A stretch of DNA of 64,000 bases from Vibrio gallaecicus (GCF_024347495.1 NZ_AP025490.1:2728001-2792000), one strand, 5' to 3'; counted from the stretch's first letter, positions 28,682 to 39,950 are shown. The notes: generated by a model from the sequence alone, not told the origin. Numbers and translations: made by a program.

Positions 28682-28900
28682 ACATTTTATTTCAAAAAAC
28701 TGCCTAAAACCGACTGAGTGTTGCAAAATCAATCAAAGCGATTGTAAAATAAACTTTAATCACTATAAAAACGTTTTTTTCTTAAAAATGAATGGGAAGA
28801 ACACGCTATCAAAATTTAAAAAATTCTGACATTTACCTCTCTCAGTTCTTCCGGGTACTGTTATATCAGAGTTAAGCTGTTCTTAACAATCGAAATCATC
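28682..28900. other. Gene-free region between the tRNA promoter and the csrA terminator
   Basis: About 220 very A+T-rich bases with no credible gene; it could serve as an upstream activating region for the tRNA promoter. Confidence 0.5.
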
Positions 28901-28926
28901 AAAAAAGGCTAGCAAAATGCTAGCCT
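28901..28926 (-). terminator. Intrinsic terminator after csrA
   Basis: A perfect stem GGCTAGC / GCTAGCC with a five-base loop, followed by TTTTTT on the minus strand. Confidence 0.9.
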
Positions 28927-28946
28927 CTTCTTTCACGCAGAAAGTA

Positions 28947-29144
28947 TTAGTAGTTGCCAGGTGCAACGTTACCATTACCTTTTTCAGCTTGAATGCGCAT
29001 ATAGATCTCTTCACGGTGAACAGATACTTCTTTAGGTGCATTTACACCGATACGTACTTGGTTGCCTTTAACGCCCAGTACAGTAACTGTCACTTCATCA
29101 CCAATCATTAGTGTTTCGCCAACACGGCGAGTCAAAATTAGCAT
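28947..29144 (-). CDS. csrA: Carbon storage regulator CsrA
   Basis: CsrA is a dimeric RNA-binding protein that blocks or stabilises mRNAs at GGA motifs. The 65 residues begin [18 protein letters not shown] and contain the RNA-contacting VHREEIY segment. The ribosome site is strong (AAGGAG). Its activity is titrated by Csr sRNAs controlled by BarA/VarS, whose gene is also in this window; no Csr sRNA gene is visible here. It follows lysC and precedes the tRNA array, as in other vibrios. Confidence 0.98.
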   Translation of the reverse strand: MLILTRRVGETLMIGDEVTVTVLGVKGNQVRIGVNAPKEVSVHREEIYMRIQAEKGNGNVAPGNY

Positions 29145-29190
29145 TCTTTGCTCCTTGAGTAATTCTCTAAATTTATCTAGCTACGCGGGC

Positions 29191-29220
29191 ATTATCCAAC
29201 AAAAGTTATATTTTCGTAAA
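29191..29220 (-). promoter_or_regulatory. Probable csrA promoter
   Basis: On the minus strand TTTACG and GATAAT are separated by 18 bases, ending about 46 bases before the csrA start. No terminator lies between lysC and csrA, so read-through transcription is also expected. Confidence 0.5.
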
Positions 29221-29237
29221 CTATCTATTTAGTTTAT

Positions 29238-30419
29238 TTAACCAAAATGCACTTCTTTTTGAATATGACTGCTCTCTCCGCATGCTGTAATGTATGCATC
29301 ATGTAGTATGTTAGCCGCTGTATCAACTTGAGTTGGCGATAGCACCAACATTAAAGATTGTTGTGCGAGAGAGTAATGACGTATATCAATATCATTCTTA
29401 GACAACAACTCCTGAGAGCTGACCACAATTCCTTGCGCTCGATTACCTACTACAGTCAACAAGCTAACCTGTTCACTATTACGGATTTTCTCATCAAAAA
29501 CTAGCTTTAATTTTAGACCTGCGTCTTGTTTAATGAGAATCGCTACTCTTTCTGTTTCCTCGATCACACTCCAAACTTCAATACCAAGTAATTGGCACTG
29601 TCTTAGCAGTGTATCAAGATCTGTGGGCAAGCATTCCAATTCCAACATGCCATTTTGAATGGCGATTCCCGTGATCTCATTCAAACAGTCATTACCCGCG
29701 ATAAGAGTTCCCTCGCCTTCTTCAAAGCTCGAAAGCACTCTCAATGGTACATTGTGTCGCCACGCATGCTGAACACATGGAAGATGCAAAACCTTAGCGC
29801 CTCTGCGAGCCATTTCTTCCATAGAAGGAAAGTCTAAGGTATCTAATTTCTTAGATTGCTTAACGACTCTAGGGTCGCAGGAATATACACCATCAACATC
29901 GGTATATATCTGACACTCTTTCGCTTGAAGCGCGCCCGCTAATGCAACAGCCGTGGTATCTGAACCACCTCGCCCTAAGGTTGTGATATCACCTTTCGCG
30001 TTAACGCCTTGAAAACCTGCAACAATGACAATCTGGTCATCATCTAACAGCGCTTTAATAGGAGCAGTATCAATACGCTCAATCGTCGCATTATTATGAT
30101 TAGAATCGGTGTGTATCTTGGCTTGATAGCCAGTCATCGATGTCGCTTCATAACCCAACTTGTGCAACGTCATCGCTAACAAAGCCATGGAAACTTGTTC
30201 TCCAGCCGTTAACAGCACATCCAACTCTCTAGCATTTGGGACGCTATCAACTTGTGAAGCTAAGTTAACTAACCGATTTGTTTCACCTGACATAGCAGAA
30301 ACGACAACCAGGATCTGGTTCCCTTCATTTTTCGCTTCAATGATTTTTTCTGCTACATGATGGATTCGTTCTATTGAACCCACCGACGTTCCACCAAATT
30401 TCTGCACGATAAGAGGCAT
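29238..30419 (-). CDS. lysC: Aspartate kinase (monofunctional)
   Basis: Aspartokinase phosphorylates aspartate, the first step to lysine, threonine, methionine and diaminopimelate. The kinase domain opens with VQKFGGTSVGS and contains TTLGRGGSDTTAVALA and the YTDVDGVYSCDPR loop. C-terminal ACT domains (from about residue 260) would give feedback control; no dehydrogenase part is fused. The frame opens at GTG 30425, but ATG 30419 (MPLIVQKFGG) has AAGGG at good spacing, giving 393 residues. It lies between alaS and csrA. Confidence 0.95.
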   Translation of the reverse strand: MPLIVQKFGGTSVGSIERIHHVAEKIIEAKNEGNQILVVVSAMSGETNRLVNLASQVDSVPNARELDVLLTAGEQVSMALLAMTLHKLGYEATSMTGYQAKIHTDSNHNNATIERIDTAPIKALLDDDQIVIVAGFQGVNAKGDITTLGRGGSDTTAVALAGALQAKECQIYTDVDGVYSCDPRVVKQSKKLDTLDFPSMEEMARRGAKVLHLPCVQHAWRHNVPLRVLSSFEEGEGTLIAGNDCLNEITGIAIQNGMLELECLPTDLDTLLRQCQLLGIEVWSVIEETERVAILIKQDAGLKLKLVFDEKIRNSEQVSLLTVVGNRAQGIVVSSQELLSKNDIDIRHYSLAQQSLMLVLSPTQVDTAANILHDAYITACGESSHIQKEVHFG

Positions 30420-30504
30420 TTTCACCCTTCCTCACCTTCCCAAGACCAATGTCTATATATGACAAAAAAACACATACTCCGCGTCATGGCGAAGCAATAA
30501 AAAA

Positions 30505-30546
30505 TTAACCAAGGAGTCTAACGTTACCATTAGACTTCTTGGTTAA
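30505..30546 (-). terminator. Long-stem terminator upstream of lysC
   Basis: A 17-bp stem (TTAACCAAGAAGTCTAA with TTAGACTCCTTGGTTAA on the minus strand, one mismatch-type wobble) with an 8-base loop is followed by TTTTTTATT. It lies about 85 bases before lysC and downstream of a first terminator. Confidence 0.8.
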
Positions 30547-30589
30547 TCTCAATCAAACCTTTTTCACACGTTCTTCCATTAGGCAAAAT

Positions 30590-30623
30590 AAAAGATGCCC
30601 AATCAGTTGATTGGGCATCTTTG
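30590..30623 (-). terminator. Intrinsic terminator after alaS
   Basis: The stem AAAGATGCCCAATCA / TGATTGGGCATCTTT (near-perfect) ends in TTTTAT on the minus strand, 17 bases after the alaS stop. Confidence 0.9.
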
Positions 30624-30639
30624 TATCAATTACTTAAGC

Positions 30640-33222
30640 TTAAAGACGCTCTTCTAGCCAAATACGTACTGATTTAAGCGCTTCAGGTAGTGCTTCAACG
30701 TCTGTACCACCCGCTTGAGCCATATCTGGACGACCGCCGCCTTTACCGCCAACTTGCTCAGCAACCATCTTAACGAGGTCACCGGCTTTTACTTTGCCGA
30801 TAAGGTCTTTGGTTACGCCAGCAATTAAGCCAACTTTACCGTCTGCTACGTTGGCAATCAGGATGATGCCGCTACCCACTTGGTTTTTAGCATTATCAAC
30901 CATAGTACGTAGGTTCTTGTTGTCTGCGCCTTCAATTGCAGCAACCAGAACTTTAGTTCCTGAGATGTCTTCCACTTTACCCATGATGTTTGCGCCTTCA
31001 GCTGCAGCCATCTTTTCTTTAAGCAGTTGGATTTCTTTCTCTAGCGACTTCGCTTTCTTAGCTGACTCAGCCAATTTCTCTTCGTAAGCGTTATTCTGAG
31101 CATCAACTGCATCTAGAGCAGCTTCACCCGTTACCGCTTCAATACGACGAATACCCGCAGCGATACCACCTTCAGAAGTGATCTTGAATAGACCGATATC
31201 ACCTGTGTTGCTCGCGTGGATACCACCACAAAGCTCAGTAGAGAAATCACCCATAGACAGAACGCGAACTTCATCATCGTACTTCTCGCCAAACAGTGCC
31301 ATCGCACCTTTTTCTTTCGCTGACTCGATGTCCATTATGTTCGTTTCAATCACATGATTCTTACGAACTTGTGCGTTAACTAAACGCTCTACTTCTTTAA
31401 TCTGTGCAGGTGTTACCGCTTCAAGGTTAGAGAAGTCAAAACGTAGGTTGTCTGGCTTAACTAAAGAACCTTTCTGAGCAACGTGCTCACCTAGCACTTC
31501 GCGCAATGCAGAGTGAAGTAAGTGAGTTGCAGAGTGATTCAGTGAGATAGCAGCACGACGCTCAGCATCAACGCGCGCTTCTACTTTATCGCCTTGAGCA
31601 AATACGCCTTCAACTAGCTCGCCGTGGTGTGCAAATGCATTACCTAGCTTCTGAGTGTCTTGTACTTTGAATAGACCCGACGCAGTGCTTAGCGTACCAG
31701 CGTCACCACATTGACCGCCTGATTCAGCGTAGAATGGTGTCTCTTCAAGGATGATGATTGCTTTGTCGCCAGCCGATAGTGAAGATACTTCTTCGCCGTC
31801 AACGAATAACGCAGAAATTTCACCCGCACCTTCAGTACCTGTGTAACCACAGAATTCAGTGTTAGTGTCTACTTTGATCGTTGCGTTGTAATCAGTACCG
31901 AACTGACCCGCTTCACGTGCACGCTTACGCTGTGCTTCCATCGCCTTCTCAAAACCTTCTTCATCGATAGTAAAGTCGCGTTCACGAGCTACATCATTAG
32001 TAAGGTCAGCTGGGAAGCCGTATGTATCGTAAAGTTTGAAGACTGTTTCACCGTCAAGCTCTTTGCCTTCAAGTGCGTCTAATGCGTCGTTAAGGATAAC
32101 CATGCCACGCTCTAGCGTGCGACCAAAGTTCTCTTCTTCGATGCGAAGTACTTTTTCAACAAGCTCTTGCTGTTTCTTAAGCTCTTCAGCCGCAGAACCC
32201 ATCACTTCAGCCAGTACACCCACAAGTTTGTGGAAGAACACGCCTTGTGCACCAATCTTGTTACCGTGACGAACTGCACGACGAATAATACGACGTAGAA
32301 CGTAGCCACGACCTTCGTTTGAAGGCATTACGCCATCAGCGATTAGGAATGAACAAGAACGGATGTGGTCAGCAATAACGCGCAGCGATTGGTTAGATAG
32401 GTCGTCGTGACCCACCACTTCTGCTGTCGCTTTGATTAGCTTTTGGAATACATCAATTTCGTAGTTAGAGTGAACGCCCTGCATGATTGCAGAGATACGC
32501 TCAATACCCATACCAGTATCTACAGCTGGCTTAGGTAGCGGTTCCATAGTGCCGTCAGCGTGACGGTTGAACTGCATGAATACGTTGTTCCAAATCTCGA
32601 TGAAACGGTCACCATCTTCTTCAGGTGTACCAGGACGACCGCCCCAGATGTGCTCACCGTGATCGTAGAAGATTTCAGTACATGGACCACAAGGACCTGT
32701 GTCACCCATTGTCCAGAAGTTATCAGATTCAAACTTCTTGCCGCCTTCTTTGTCACCGATGCGAACAATCTTGTCAGCTGGGATGCCTACTTTCTTGTTC
32801 CAGATTTCGAATGCTTCGTCATCTGTCTCGTAAACCGTTACTAACAGGCGATCTTTTGGCAGACCGAGTGTTTCAGTCAGGAATTCCCAAGCAAACCCAA
32901 TCGCTTCTTCTTTGAAGTAATCACCAAAGCTGAAGTTACCTAGCATTTCGAAGAATGTATGGTGACGAGCCGTGAAACCTACGTTTTCAAGGTCATTGTG
33001 TTTACCACCCGCACGTACACAACGCTGAGCCGTAGTTGCTCGAGTGTAGGCACGTTTTTCGGCGCCTAAGAAGCAATCTTTGAATTGGTTCATACCTGCA
33101 TTAGTAAATAGCAGGGTTGGATCGTTATGTGGAACTAACGATGAACTGTCTACGATTTGGTGTTCTTTGCTCTCAAAGAACTTAAGGAACGCGTTGCGAA
33201 CCTCATCAGTGCTCATGTACAT
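30640..33222 (-). CDS. alaS: Alanyl-tRNA synthetase
   Basis: AlaS charges tRNA-Ala and edits mischarged Ser/Gly. The 860 residues show the class II core ([35 protein letters not shown]), the editing domain zinc motifs [11 protein letters not shown] and CGGIHASN, and a C-terminal DHHA1 domain ([15 protein letters not shown]). ATG 33222 has AGGAAGAG upstream; ATG 33216 two codons later is possible. In most relatives recX lies between recA and alaS; here only 177 bases do. Confidence 0.98.
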   Translation of the reverse strand: MYMSTDEVRNAFLKFFESKEHQIVDSSSLVPHNDPTLLFTNAGMNQFKDCFLGAEKRAYTRATTAQRCVRAGGKHNDLENVGFTARHHTFFEMLGNFSFGDYFKEEAIGFAWEFLTETLGLPKDRLLVTVYETDDEAFEIWNKKVGIPADKIVRIGDKEGGKKFESDNFWTMGDTGPCGPCTEIFYDHGEHIWGGRPGTPEEDGDRFIEIWNNVFMQFNRHADGTMEPLPKPAVDTGMGIERISAIMQGVHSNYEIDVFQKLIKATAEVVGHDDLSNQSLRVIADHIRSCSFLIADGVMPSNEGRGYVLRRIIRRAVRHGNKIGAQGVFFHKLVGVLAEVMGSAAEELKKQQELVEKVLRIEEENFGRTLERGMVILNDALDALEGKELDGETVFKLYDTYGFPADLTNDVARERDFTIDEEGFEKAMEAQRKRAREAGQFGTDYNATIKVDTNTEFCGYTGTEGAGEISALFVDGEEVSSLSAGDKAIIILEETPFYAESGGQCGDAGTLSTASGLFKVQDTQKLGNAFAHHGELVEGVFAQGDKVEARVDAERRAAISLNHSATHLLHSALREVLGEHVAQKGSLVKPDNLRFDFSNLEAVTPAQIKEVERLVNAQVRKNHVIETNIMDIESAKEKGAMALFGEKYDDEVRVLSMGDFSTELCGGIHASNTGDIGLFKITSEGGIAAGIRRIEAVTGEAALDAVDAQNNAYEEKLAESAKKAKSLEKEIQLLKEKMAAAEGANIMGKVEDISGTKVLVAAIEGADNKNLRTMVDNAKNQVGSGIILIANVADGKVGLIAGVTKDLIGKVKAGDLVKMVAEQVGGKGGGRPDMAQAGGTDVEALPEALKSVRIWLEERL

Positions 33223-33342
33223 GCAGCTCTTCCTGAAAATAGTCGAGTTAGAATTTTGCCGTATTGTAGATCATGGTTAAGGCTTCGACTAGTTTTCTTG
33301 TGTAAATTCCCCGAAATCCCACATAAATACTGCAAATACAAC

Positions 33343-33366
33343 AAAGCCCCGCAATGCGAGGCTTTT
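33343..33366 (-). terminator. Terminator after recA
   Basis: AAAAGCCTCGC / GCGGGGCTTT forms a stem (one mismatch/wobble) with a two-to-four-base loop, followed by TTGTT on the minus strand. It separates recA from alaS. Confidence 0.75.
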
Positions 33367-33399
33367 AATTTGATCTTTCAGAAAAGCTTAGTCTAGTGC

Positions 33400-34437
33400 T
33401 TATAGCTCTTCTTGAGGCTCTTCTTCAGAACCTGCTTCTTCAAGAACAGCAGGTGTAAGCAGTAGCTCACGTAATTTAGTATCAATTTCTAAAGCAATTG
33501 TTGGGTTTTCACGAAGGTACTTACAAGAGTTAGACTTACCTTGACCAATCTTATCGCCATTGTAGCTGTACCAAGCACCCGCTTTATCTACAAGCTTGTT
33601 TTTAACACCTAAGTCAATCAACTCACCTTCACGGTTAAAGCCTTGACCATATAAAATTTGAGTTTCAGCTTGCTTAAATGGCGCTGCAATCTTGTTTTTA
33701 ACGACTTTGATACGAGTTTCATTACCAACAATTTCATCGCCTTCTTTGATAGAGCCTGTGCGGCGAATATCAAGACGAACAGATGCGTAGAATTTAAGTG
33801 CGTTACCACCCGTTGTGGTTTCTGGATTACCAAACATTACACCAATTTTCATACGGATTTGGTTAATGAAAATAGCCATACAGTTAGATTGCTTTAGGTT
33901 ACCTGTTAGCTTACGCATTGCTTGAGACAGCATACGAGCTTGAAGACCCATGTGGCTATCACCCATTTCGCCTTCAATTTCAGCTTTTGGAGTCAATGCA
34001 GCAACTGAGTCAATAACTAAAACGTCAATAGCGCCAGAACGAGCAAGTGCATCACAGATTTCTAGAGCTTGTTCGCCAGTATCAGGTTGAGATACAAGTA
34101 AAGCATCAATATCTACACCAAGTTTTTGAGCGTAGATTGGGTCTAGAGCGTGCTCAGCATCAACGAATGCACATGTCTTACCGACTTTCTGTGCAGCGGC
34201 GATAAGCTCAAGAGTCAACGTTGTTTTACCTGATGATTCAGGTCCGTAAACTTCAACAATACGACCCATAGGTAAACCACCAGCACCTAGAGCAACATCA
34301 AGAGATAGTGAACCAGTAGAGATTGTTTCTACATCCATTGTGCGGTTATCACCTAGACGCATGATCGAACCTTTACCAAATTGCTTTTCAATTTGTCCAA
34401 GAGCTGCGGCTAACGCTTTTTGTTTATTCTCGTCCAT
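33400..34437 (-). CDS. recA: Recombinase A
   Basis: RecA forms filaments on ssDNA for strand exchange and triggers LexA cleavage. The 345 residues have Walker [10 protein letters not shown] near residue 66, Walker [12 protein letters not shown], loop L1 with [15 protein letters not shown], loop L2 with [17 protein letters not shown], and an acidic C-terminal tail ([13 protein letters not shown]). The frame extends to GTG 34449; ATG 34437 ([13 protein letters not shown]) has GGAG upstream and matches all relatives. It has an SOS promoter. Confidence 0.98.
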   Translation of the reverse strand: MDENKQKALAAALGQIEKQFGKGSIMRLGDNRTMDVETISTGSLSLDVALGAGGLPMGRIVEVYGPESSGKTTLTLELIAAAQKVGKTCAFVDAEHALDPIYAQKLGVDIDALLVSQPDTGEQALEICDALARSGAIDVLVIDSVAALTPKAEIEGEMGDSHMGLQARMLSQAMRKLTGNLKQSNCMAIFINQIRMKIGVMFGNPETTTGGNALKFYASVRLDIRRTGSIKEGDEIVGNETRIKVVKNKIAAPFKQAETQILYGQGFNREGELIDLGVKNKLVDKAGAWYSYNGDKIGQGKSNSCKYLRENPTIALEIDTKLRELLLTPAVLEEAGSEEEPQEEL

Positions 34438-34519
34438 TACTATCTCCACGTGATCCGCTTGTTCGTCAAGCGATCTAGAATCTGTTTCAACCCTATATAA
34501 GGGCGGCTAATTGGTAGTT

Positions 34520-34547
34520 ATTATACTGTTGATTCATACAGTGTCCA
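34520..34547 (-). promoter_or_regulatory. recA promoter with LexA-binding SOS box
   Basis: On the minus strand TGGACA and TATAAT are 16 bases apart. The spacer is the LexA box CACTGTATGAATCAACAGTA (34524-34543) with CTG-N10-CAG, so LexA would cover the promoter fully. Confidence 0.93.
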
Positions 34548-34616
34548 TACCTGTGTGAAAACTTTTTGTTTAATTCGTTATCAAATTAGTACAAAGCTAA
34601 GCACAGCAATGAGTTA

Positions 34617-35108
34617 CTAACGAGTTTCTGATAGGTAATCATAAATAACTTGAAGTGCATATTGAGTCGCCTGTTCACGCACTTGTGATCTGTCTCCAGT
34701 AAAATGGCGCGTTTCAACTTTCTTCCACTCAATAGAATCTGCCCAAGCAAAGCATACGGTGCCTACTGGTTTTTCTTTGCTTCCCCCGCCAGGACCAGCA
34801 ATACCACTTACTGAAACTCCCAATGTCGCATTAGAGTTATGTAGAGCGCCTTCAACCATCTCTTCAACAACCGCTTCACTTACCGCTCCATTCGCCTCTA
34901 ATGTCGACAACTTCACCCCGATCATTTCTTGTTTTGCTTCATTGCTATAAGTAATAAAAGCTCGATCAAACCAAGCCGAACTCCCAGCTATATCTGTAAT
35001 AGCTGCAGCGATAGCTCCACCAGTGCAAGACTCAGCCGTAACAAGTACATGCTTTTGTTCAAATAACTGATGACCTAACTGTTCACTAAGCGTTTGATTT
35101 ACTGACAT
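34617..35108 (-). CDS. pncC: Nicotinamide-nucleotide amidase PncC (CinA C-terminal type)
   Basis: PncC deamidates NMN to nicotinate mononucleotide in pyridine nucleotide salvage. The 163 residues contain TAESCTGGAIAAAITDIAGSS near the N terminus and GVSVSGIAGPGGGSKEKPVGTV, both diagnostic for the CinA-C fold. It lies upstream of recA on the same strand and is divergent from mutS, the usual order in this group. Confidence 0.95.
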   Translation of the reverse strand: MSVNQTLSEQLGHQLFEQKHVLVTAESCTGGAIAAAITDIAGSSAWFDRAFITYSNEAKQEMIGVKLSTLEANGAVSEAVVEEMVEGALHNSNATLGVSVSGIAGPGGGSKEKPVGTVCFAWADSIEWKKVETRHFTGDRSQVREQATQYALQVIYDYLSETR

Positions 35109-35242
35109 ACTTACCTTCCTACTTTCTTGTATACAACTCGATTGTTTCAGCTCGATTTAGAACTTTTCGCCAGAGCGTCTTTTCGCATCAATAGCTTTCA
35201 CGTATCCTAAGCCGCAATAGAAACAAACGAAAGAAGTTAACT

Positions 35243-37804
35243 GTGAAAGCCGATCAAAAACACACTCCCATGATGCAGCAATATTTAAAGTTGAAAGCAG
35301 AAAACCCAGAGATTTTGCTCTTCTATCGCATGGGAGATTTCTACGAGCTTTTCTATGATGACGCAAAGAAAGCCTCCCAACTGTTAGACATATCGTTAAC
35401 TAAGCGAGGCTCTTCAAATGGTGAACCTATTCCTATGGCTGGTGTTCCATACCATGCCGTAGAAGGCTACCTAGCAAAACTCGTGCAACTCGGTGAATCA
35501 GTAGCAATATGCGAACAAATCGGCAACCCTGCTACATCAAAAGGTCCTGTTGAACGCGCTGTTGTCCGTATCGTTACACCAGGAACGGTAACTGATGAAG
35601 CACTTCTTTCTGAACGTGTAGATAACTTGATTGCCGCTATTTACCATCATAAAGGTAAGTTTGGCTACGCAACCCTTGATATTACTTCTGGTCGATTCCA
35701 ACTTTCAGAACCTGAAACTTCTGAAGCAATGGCTGCTGAACTGCAAAGAACTTCCCCTCGAGAATTATTATTCCCCGAAGATTTCGAACCTGTAGATCTA
35801 ATGGCAAGTCGAAATGGTAATCGCCGTCGCCCAGTATGGGAGTTTGAGTTAGATACCGCGAAGCAACAACTGAATCAACAGTTTGGAACTCGCGATCTTG
35901 TTGGCTTTGGTGTCGAGAAAGCTCACCTTGGTCTTTGCGCTGCAGGTTGTCTCATTCAATACGTTAAAGATACACAACGTACTGCGCTTCCGCACATTCG
36001 CTCTCTAACGTTTGATCGCCAAGATCACTCTGTCATTCTAGATGCTGCAACTCGTCGTAACCTTGAAATTACACAGAATTTATCGGGCGGTTTTGACAAC
36101 ACCCTTGCTGAAGTACTTGACCATACAGCAACTCCTATGGGCAGCCGCATGCTCAAGCGCTGGTTACATCAACCAATGCGCAATCTTGAAGCGTTAAATC
36201 AGCGACTTGATGCCATCACTGAATTGAAAGATCTTTCTTTATTTTTAGACTTACAACCAACGCTCAAACAAATCGGTGATATTGAGCGTATTCTTGCTCG
36301 CCTTGCCTTACGCTCTGCTCGACCACGAGATATGGCTCGACTGCGTCAAGCTATGGAATATTTGCCTGAACTTGCCGATACATTACAACCGCTTCAACAC
36401 TCTTACTTAACTCAACTCACAGAATATGCAGCTCCGTTGCATGAAGTGTCTGAACTTCTAGAAAGAGCAATCAAGCAAAACCCGCCAGTAGTTATCCGTG
36501 ACGGCGGTGTGATCGCAGAAGGCTACAACGCAGAATTAGATGAATGGCGCAGCCTAGCGGCTGGTGCTACCGAGTTCTTAGATAAATTAGAGCAGGAAGA
36601 ACGCGAACGCCACGGCATTGATACTCTAAAAGTAGGTTTCAACAATGTTCATGGTTTCTTCATTCAAGTGAGTCGTGGGCAAAGTCACCTAGTCCCACCT
36701 CATTACGTTCGCCGTCAAACCTTAAAAAATGCAGAACGATACATCATTCCAGAGCTCAAAGAGCACGAAGATAAAGTTCTGAGTTCAAAATCTAAAGCAT
36801 TAGCCATTGAGAAACAGTTATGGGAAGAATTATTTGACCTTCTTCTGCCACATTTAGAGCGCTTACAGAATATTGCTTCTGCGATTTCACAGCTTGATGT
36901 TCTTCAAAATATGGCAGAGCGTGCAGATACATTGGATTACTGCCGCCCAATATTGAAAAAAGCGCCGAGCGTCCAAATACAAGGTGGTCGCCACCCAGTG
37001 GTAGAACAAGTTATGGATGAACCATTCATAGCTAACCCTATAGAACTGAATGATAAACGTAAAATGCTGATCATTACAGGTCCAAACATGGGTGGTAAGT
37101 CAACCTATATGCGTCAAACCGCTCTTATTGCATTAATGGCACATATTGGCTGTTACGTACCTGCAGAGTCAGCAACGATTGGCTCGATTGATCGTATATT
37201 CACCCGAATCGGCGCTTCTGATGATCTTGCTTCAGGTCGCTCAACCTTTATGGTGGAGATGACAGAAACCGCGAATATTCTTCATAATGCGACACCAAAC
37301 AGCTTAGTCTTAATGGATGAAATCGGTCGTGGTACCAGTACTTATGACGGCTTATCTTTGGCGTGGGCAAGTGCGGAGTGGTTAGCCAATCAAATTGATG
37401 CCATGACTCTGTTTGCTACGCATTATTTCGAGCTAACGGAGCTGCCAAATCAACACCAAAAATTAGCCAATGTTCATCTAGATGCCGTAGAGCACGGCGA
37501 TAGCATTGCCTTTATGCATGCAGTTCAAGAAGGTGCAGCAAGCAAATCTTACGGTCTCGCGGTTGCTGGGCTTGCAGGTGTGCCTAAAGCTGTAATAATG
37601 AATGCTCGTAATAAGCTAACGCAGCTTGAGGCATTAGGCACTGACAACCTAACAAGTAAGTCAACAAACGTTGATATTGCTAATCAACTGAGCTTAATAC
37701 CCGAACCAAGCGAAGTAGAGCAAGCTTTAGCAAACGTTGATCCTGATGATCTTACGCCTCGCCAAGCATTAGAGGAATTATATCGCTTGAAGAAACTACT
37801 TTAG
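35243..37804 (+). CDS. mutS: DNA mismatch repair protein MutS
   Basis: MutS recognises base mismatches. The 853 residues contain the mismatch-binding motif [13 protein letters not shown] with the intercalating Phe near the N terminus, the clamp/lever domains and the ABC-type ATPase with Walker [10 protein letters not shown] and [18 protein letters not shown]. The start is GTG 35243, with AAGAAG upstream; a later ATG would still keep the Phe motif but shorten the family N terminus. It faces rpoS across a shared terminator. Confidence 0.97.
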   Translation: MKADQKHTPMMQQYLKLKAENPEILLFYRMGDFYELFYDDAKKASQLLDISLTKRGSSNGEPIPMAGVPYHAVEGYLAKLVQLGESVAICEQIGNPATSKGPVERAVVRIVTPGTVTDEALLSERVDNLIAAIYHHKGKFGYATLDITSGRFQLSEPETSEAMAAELQRTSPRELLFPEDFEPVDLMASRNGNRRRPVWEFELDTAKQQLNQQFGTRDLVGFGVEKAHLGLCAAGCLIQYVKDTQRTALPHIRSLTFDRQDHSVILDAATRRNLEITQNLSGGFDNTLAEVLDHTATPMGSRMLKRWLHQPMRNLEALNQRLDAITELKDLSLFLDLQPTLKQIGDIERILARLALRSARPRDMARLRQAMEYLPELADTLQPLQHSYLTQLTEYAAPLHEVSELLERAIKQNPPVVIRDGGVIAEGYNAELDEWRSLAAGATEFLDKLEQEERERHGIDTLKVGFNNVHGFFIQVSRGQSHLVPPHYVRRQTLKNAERYIIPELKEHEDKVLSSKSKALAIEKQLWEELFDLLLPHLERLQNIASAISQLDVLQNMAERADTLDYCRPILKKAPSVQIQGGRHPVVEQVMDEPFIANPIELNDKRKMLIITGPNMGGKSTYMRQTALIALMAHIGCYVPAESATIGSIDRIFTRIGASDDLASGRSTFMVEMTETANILHNATPNSLVLMDEIGRGTSTYDGLSLAWASAEWLANQIDAMTLFATHYFELTELPNQHQKLANVHLDAVEHGDSIAFMHAVQEGAASKSYGLAVAGLAGVPKAVIMNARNKLTQLEALGTDNLTSKSTNVDIANQLSLIPEPSEVEQALANVDPDDLTPRQALEELYRLKKLL

Positions 37805-37833
37805 CGTAATTAGCGATCATCTATGTATTACAA

Positions 37834-37867
37834 AAAAAGCACTAACTTGAGTTAGTGCTTTTATTTT
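37834..37867. terminator. Bidirectional terminator between mutS and rpoS
   Basis: A perfect 10-bp stem AAGCACTAAC / GTTAGTGCTT with a TTGA loop has A and T runs on its two sides. Confidence 0.92.
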
Positions 37868-37896
37868 ATCTCTTAATAAGATGATCCGTTAGCAGG

Positions 37897-38880
37897 TTAA
37901 TCATTCTCAACATTGAATAGATTTTCCATACTAAGACCTTGTTTAATCAAAATCTCTCTTAAACGACGCAGCCCTTCAACTTGGATCTGGCGAACACGTT
38001 CACGTGTCAAACTGATCTCACGACCTACTTCTTCTAGAGTCGATGGCTCGTAGCCAAGTAAACCAAAACGCCTTGCGAGGACTTCTTTTTGTTTTGGGTT
38101 CAGCTCATCTAACCAGTGAATCAGTGAGTTTTTAATGTCGTTATCTTGTGTCGAAACTTCAGGATCTGAATTATTAATATCAGGGATAATATCAAGTAGA
38201 GCTTTTTCACCATCGCCACCAATAGGTGTGTCTACTGAGCTTACTCGCTCATTTAGACGAAGCATCTTGCTAACATCATCAACTGGCTTATCCAGTTTAG
38301 AAGCAATATCCTCAGCGGTTGGTTCATGATCAAGCTTTTGAGCTAGCTCTCGAGCTGTTCGTAAATAAATATTCAGCTCTTTGACGACATGAATAGGCAA
38401 GCGAATTGTACGAGTCTGATTCATTAGGGCTCGTTCAATGGTTTGACGGATCCACCATGTGGCGTAAGTAGAAAAACGGAAACCTCGTTCGGGATCAAAC
38501 TTCTCGACGGCACGAATTAAGCCTAGATTGCCTTCTTCAATAAGATCTAGTAGTGCAAGACCACGGTTGCTATAACGGCGAGAGATTTTTACAACAAGTC
38601 GCAGATTACTTTCAATCATACGTTTACGTGCTGCTTCATCTCCGCGTAGAGCTCGTCGTGCATAAAGCACTTCTTCTTCCGCAGTTAAGAGTGGTGAGAA
38701 ACCGATTTCGCCTAAATAAAGCTGTGTGGCGTCTAAATTTTTAGCGCTAACTTCAACTTCTTTTTCTTTAGCTTCAGTTTTTTTACTTTTGGGTTGATTG
38801 GCTTGTTCATTGCACTCCGATTCCATGGCTGCTTGATCAAGTGTGAATTCTTCTTTAACTACTGCACTGCTTATACTCAT
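37897..38880 (-). CDS. rpoS: RNA polymerase sigma factor RpoS (sigma-38)
   Basis: RpoS is the stationary-phase and general-stress sigma factor. After a variable acidic N terminus, the 327 residues show region 1.2 ([21 protein letters not shown]), region 2 ([39 protein letters not shown]), region 3 and region 4.2 ([21 protein letters not shown]). It lies downstream of nlpD, where in relatives the main rpoS promoter lies inside nlpD; I did not locate that promoter. The first about 50 residues are the part that differs most from V. cholerae RpoS as I recall it. Confidence 0.97.
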   Translation of the reverse strand: MSISSAVVKEEFTLDQAAMESECNEQANQPKSKKTEAKEKEVEVSAKNLDATQLYLGEIGFSPLLTAEEEVLYARRALRGDEAARKRMIESNLRLVVKISRRYSNRGLALLDLIEEGNLGLIRAVEKFDPERGFRFSTYATWWIRQTIERALMNQTRTIRLPIHVVKELNIYLRTARELAQKLDHEPTAEDIASKLDKPVDDVSKMLRLNERVSSVDTPIGGDGEKALLDIIPDINNSDPEVSTQDNDIKNSLIHWLDELNPKQKEVLARRFGLLGYEPSTLEEVGREISLTRERVRQIQVEGLRRLREILIKQGLSMENLFNVEND

Positions 38881-38975
38881 AACGCCTCCCCCTGGCGATA
38901 TAGCATGACATTACAACTTAATATGCCGCTAAATGACTATTAAAGAATACAATACGTCATTGCAACGTATAGTAT

Positions 38976-39914
38976 TTAAGGTAAATATCGTTTCGGATTA
39001 ACCGATTTACCTTGATAGCGAATTTCAAAATGTAGCCTAACGCTACTAGAACCTGAGCTTCCCATTGTGGCAATTTTCTGCCCAGATTTAACATTTTGTC
39101 CTTCTGACACGAGTAGCTTGTCGTTATGCGCGTATGCACTTAAATAATTATCGTTATGTTTAACTATTACTAAGTTTCCATAACCTCGGAGTGCATTCCC
39201 CGAATAAACAACAGTGCCTCCTGCTGTTGAAATAATGGCTTGACCACGCTGTCCTGCGATATCAATTCCTTTATTCCCTTGTTCTCCTACAGAGAAGTTT
39301 TTAATCACTCTCCCTTTGGTTGGCCAAAGCCATTTCGATACTTTTTCGTTTTTTGGCTTGTTGGCAGTTGTAACATTTTGTTTACCTTTAGAACCAACAT
39401 ACTCCTTTGGTTTAGATTGTTCAACCTTCTTAGGTGAATCTTTTTTAACCACACTCACCGGAGGTTTCACAGGTTCTTTAACTGCTTGCTTACTTGGTGA
39501 TGATGGTTTAGTAGCCGTTTTTTCTGTTGATTTAGAAGACGTTTTGGCTGTTACCACTGGGGTACTAGCACTAGGTACTACAACAGGAGCAACAACAACC
39601 GGGGCTGCTTTTCCATGGCTTGGAGCAACATAAGCTGGTCGCCACAACTTAAGCTTTTGACCAGGGTGGATAACATAAGGGGATTTAAGATTATTGAAAC
39701 TAATTAGATCGTTTACATTCTTATTTGTGACGTACGCAATAAAGTATAAGGTATCGCCCTTCTCCACCTCATAGTAGCTACCTCGATAACTGCCTCTTGG
39801 AATAGAAGAATAATCCTTATTGAGTCCGGATACGGGAGCTGGTGACTGAGCCGCACACCCAACAAGTATGCAGCTTAACCCAATCAGAAGTCCTTTTCGA
39901 AAACCTAAACTCAT
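38976..39914 (-). CDS. nlpD: Lipoprotein NlpD, murein hydrolase activator (LysM + degenerate LytM)
   Basis: NlpD activates the amidase AmiC for septal peptidoglycan splitting. The start at ATG 39914 (MSLGFRKGLL, with GGAT upstream) gives 312 residues; TTG 39929 is less likely. A lipobox LVGC is followed by a LysM domain (YYEVEKGDTLYFIAY), a long Pro/Lys/Ser linker and a LytM/M23 domain. That domain reads GNKGIDIAG where an active enzyme has His, so it is a non-catalytic activator. It is followed by rpoS and preceded by pcm. Confidence 0.95.
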   Translation of the reverse strand: MSLGFRKGLLIGLSCILVGCAAQSPAPVSGLNKDYSSIPRGSYRGSYYEVEKGDTLYFIAYVTNKNVNDLISFNNLKSPYVIHPGQKLKLWRPAYVAPSHGKAAPVVVAPVVVPSASTPVVTAKTSSKSTEKTATKPSSPSKQAVKEPVKPPVSVVKKDSPKKVEQSKPKEYVGSKGKQNVTTANKPKNEKVSKWLWPTKGRVIKNFSVGEQGNKGIDIAGQRGQAIISTAGGTVVYSGNALRGYGNLVIVKHNDNYLSAYAHNDKLLVSEGQNVKSGQKIATMGSSGSSSVRLHFEIRYQGKSVNPKRYLP

Positions 39915-39950
39915 TAACTTATCATCCAACCTTTAATATCAAATTCAGTA

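Noticed and set aside
28048..28829. Open frames across the tRNA genes on both strands (for example 28048-28233 and 28503-28829)
   Set aside because: They are translations of tRNA-Arg and tRNA-Ser genes and their complements, well-known spurious proteins.
30426..30590. Lysine riboswitch upstream of lysC
   Set aside because: The space is too short for the roughly 170-nt aptamer, and it is occupied by two terminators.
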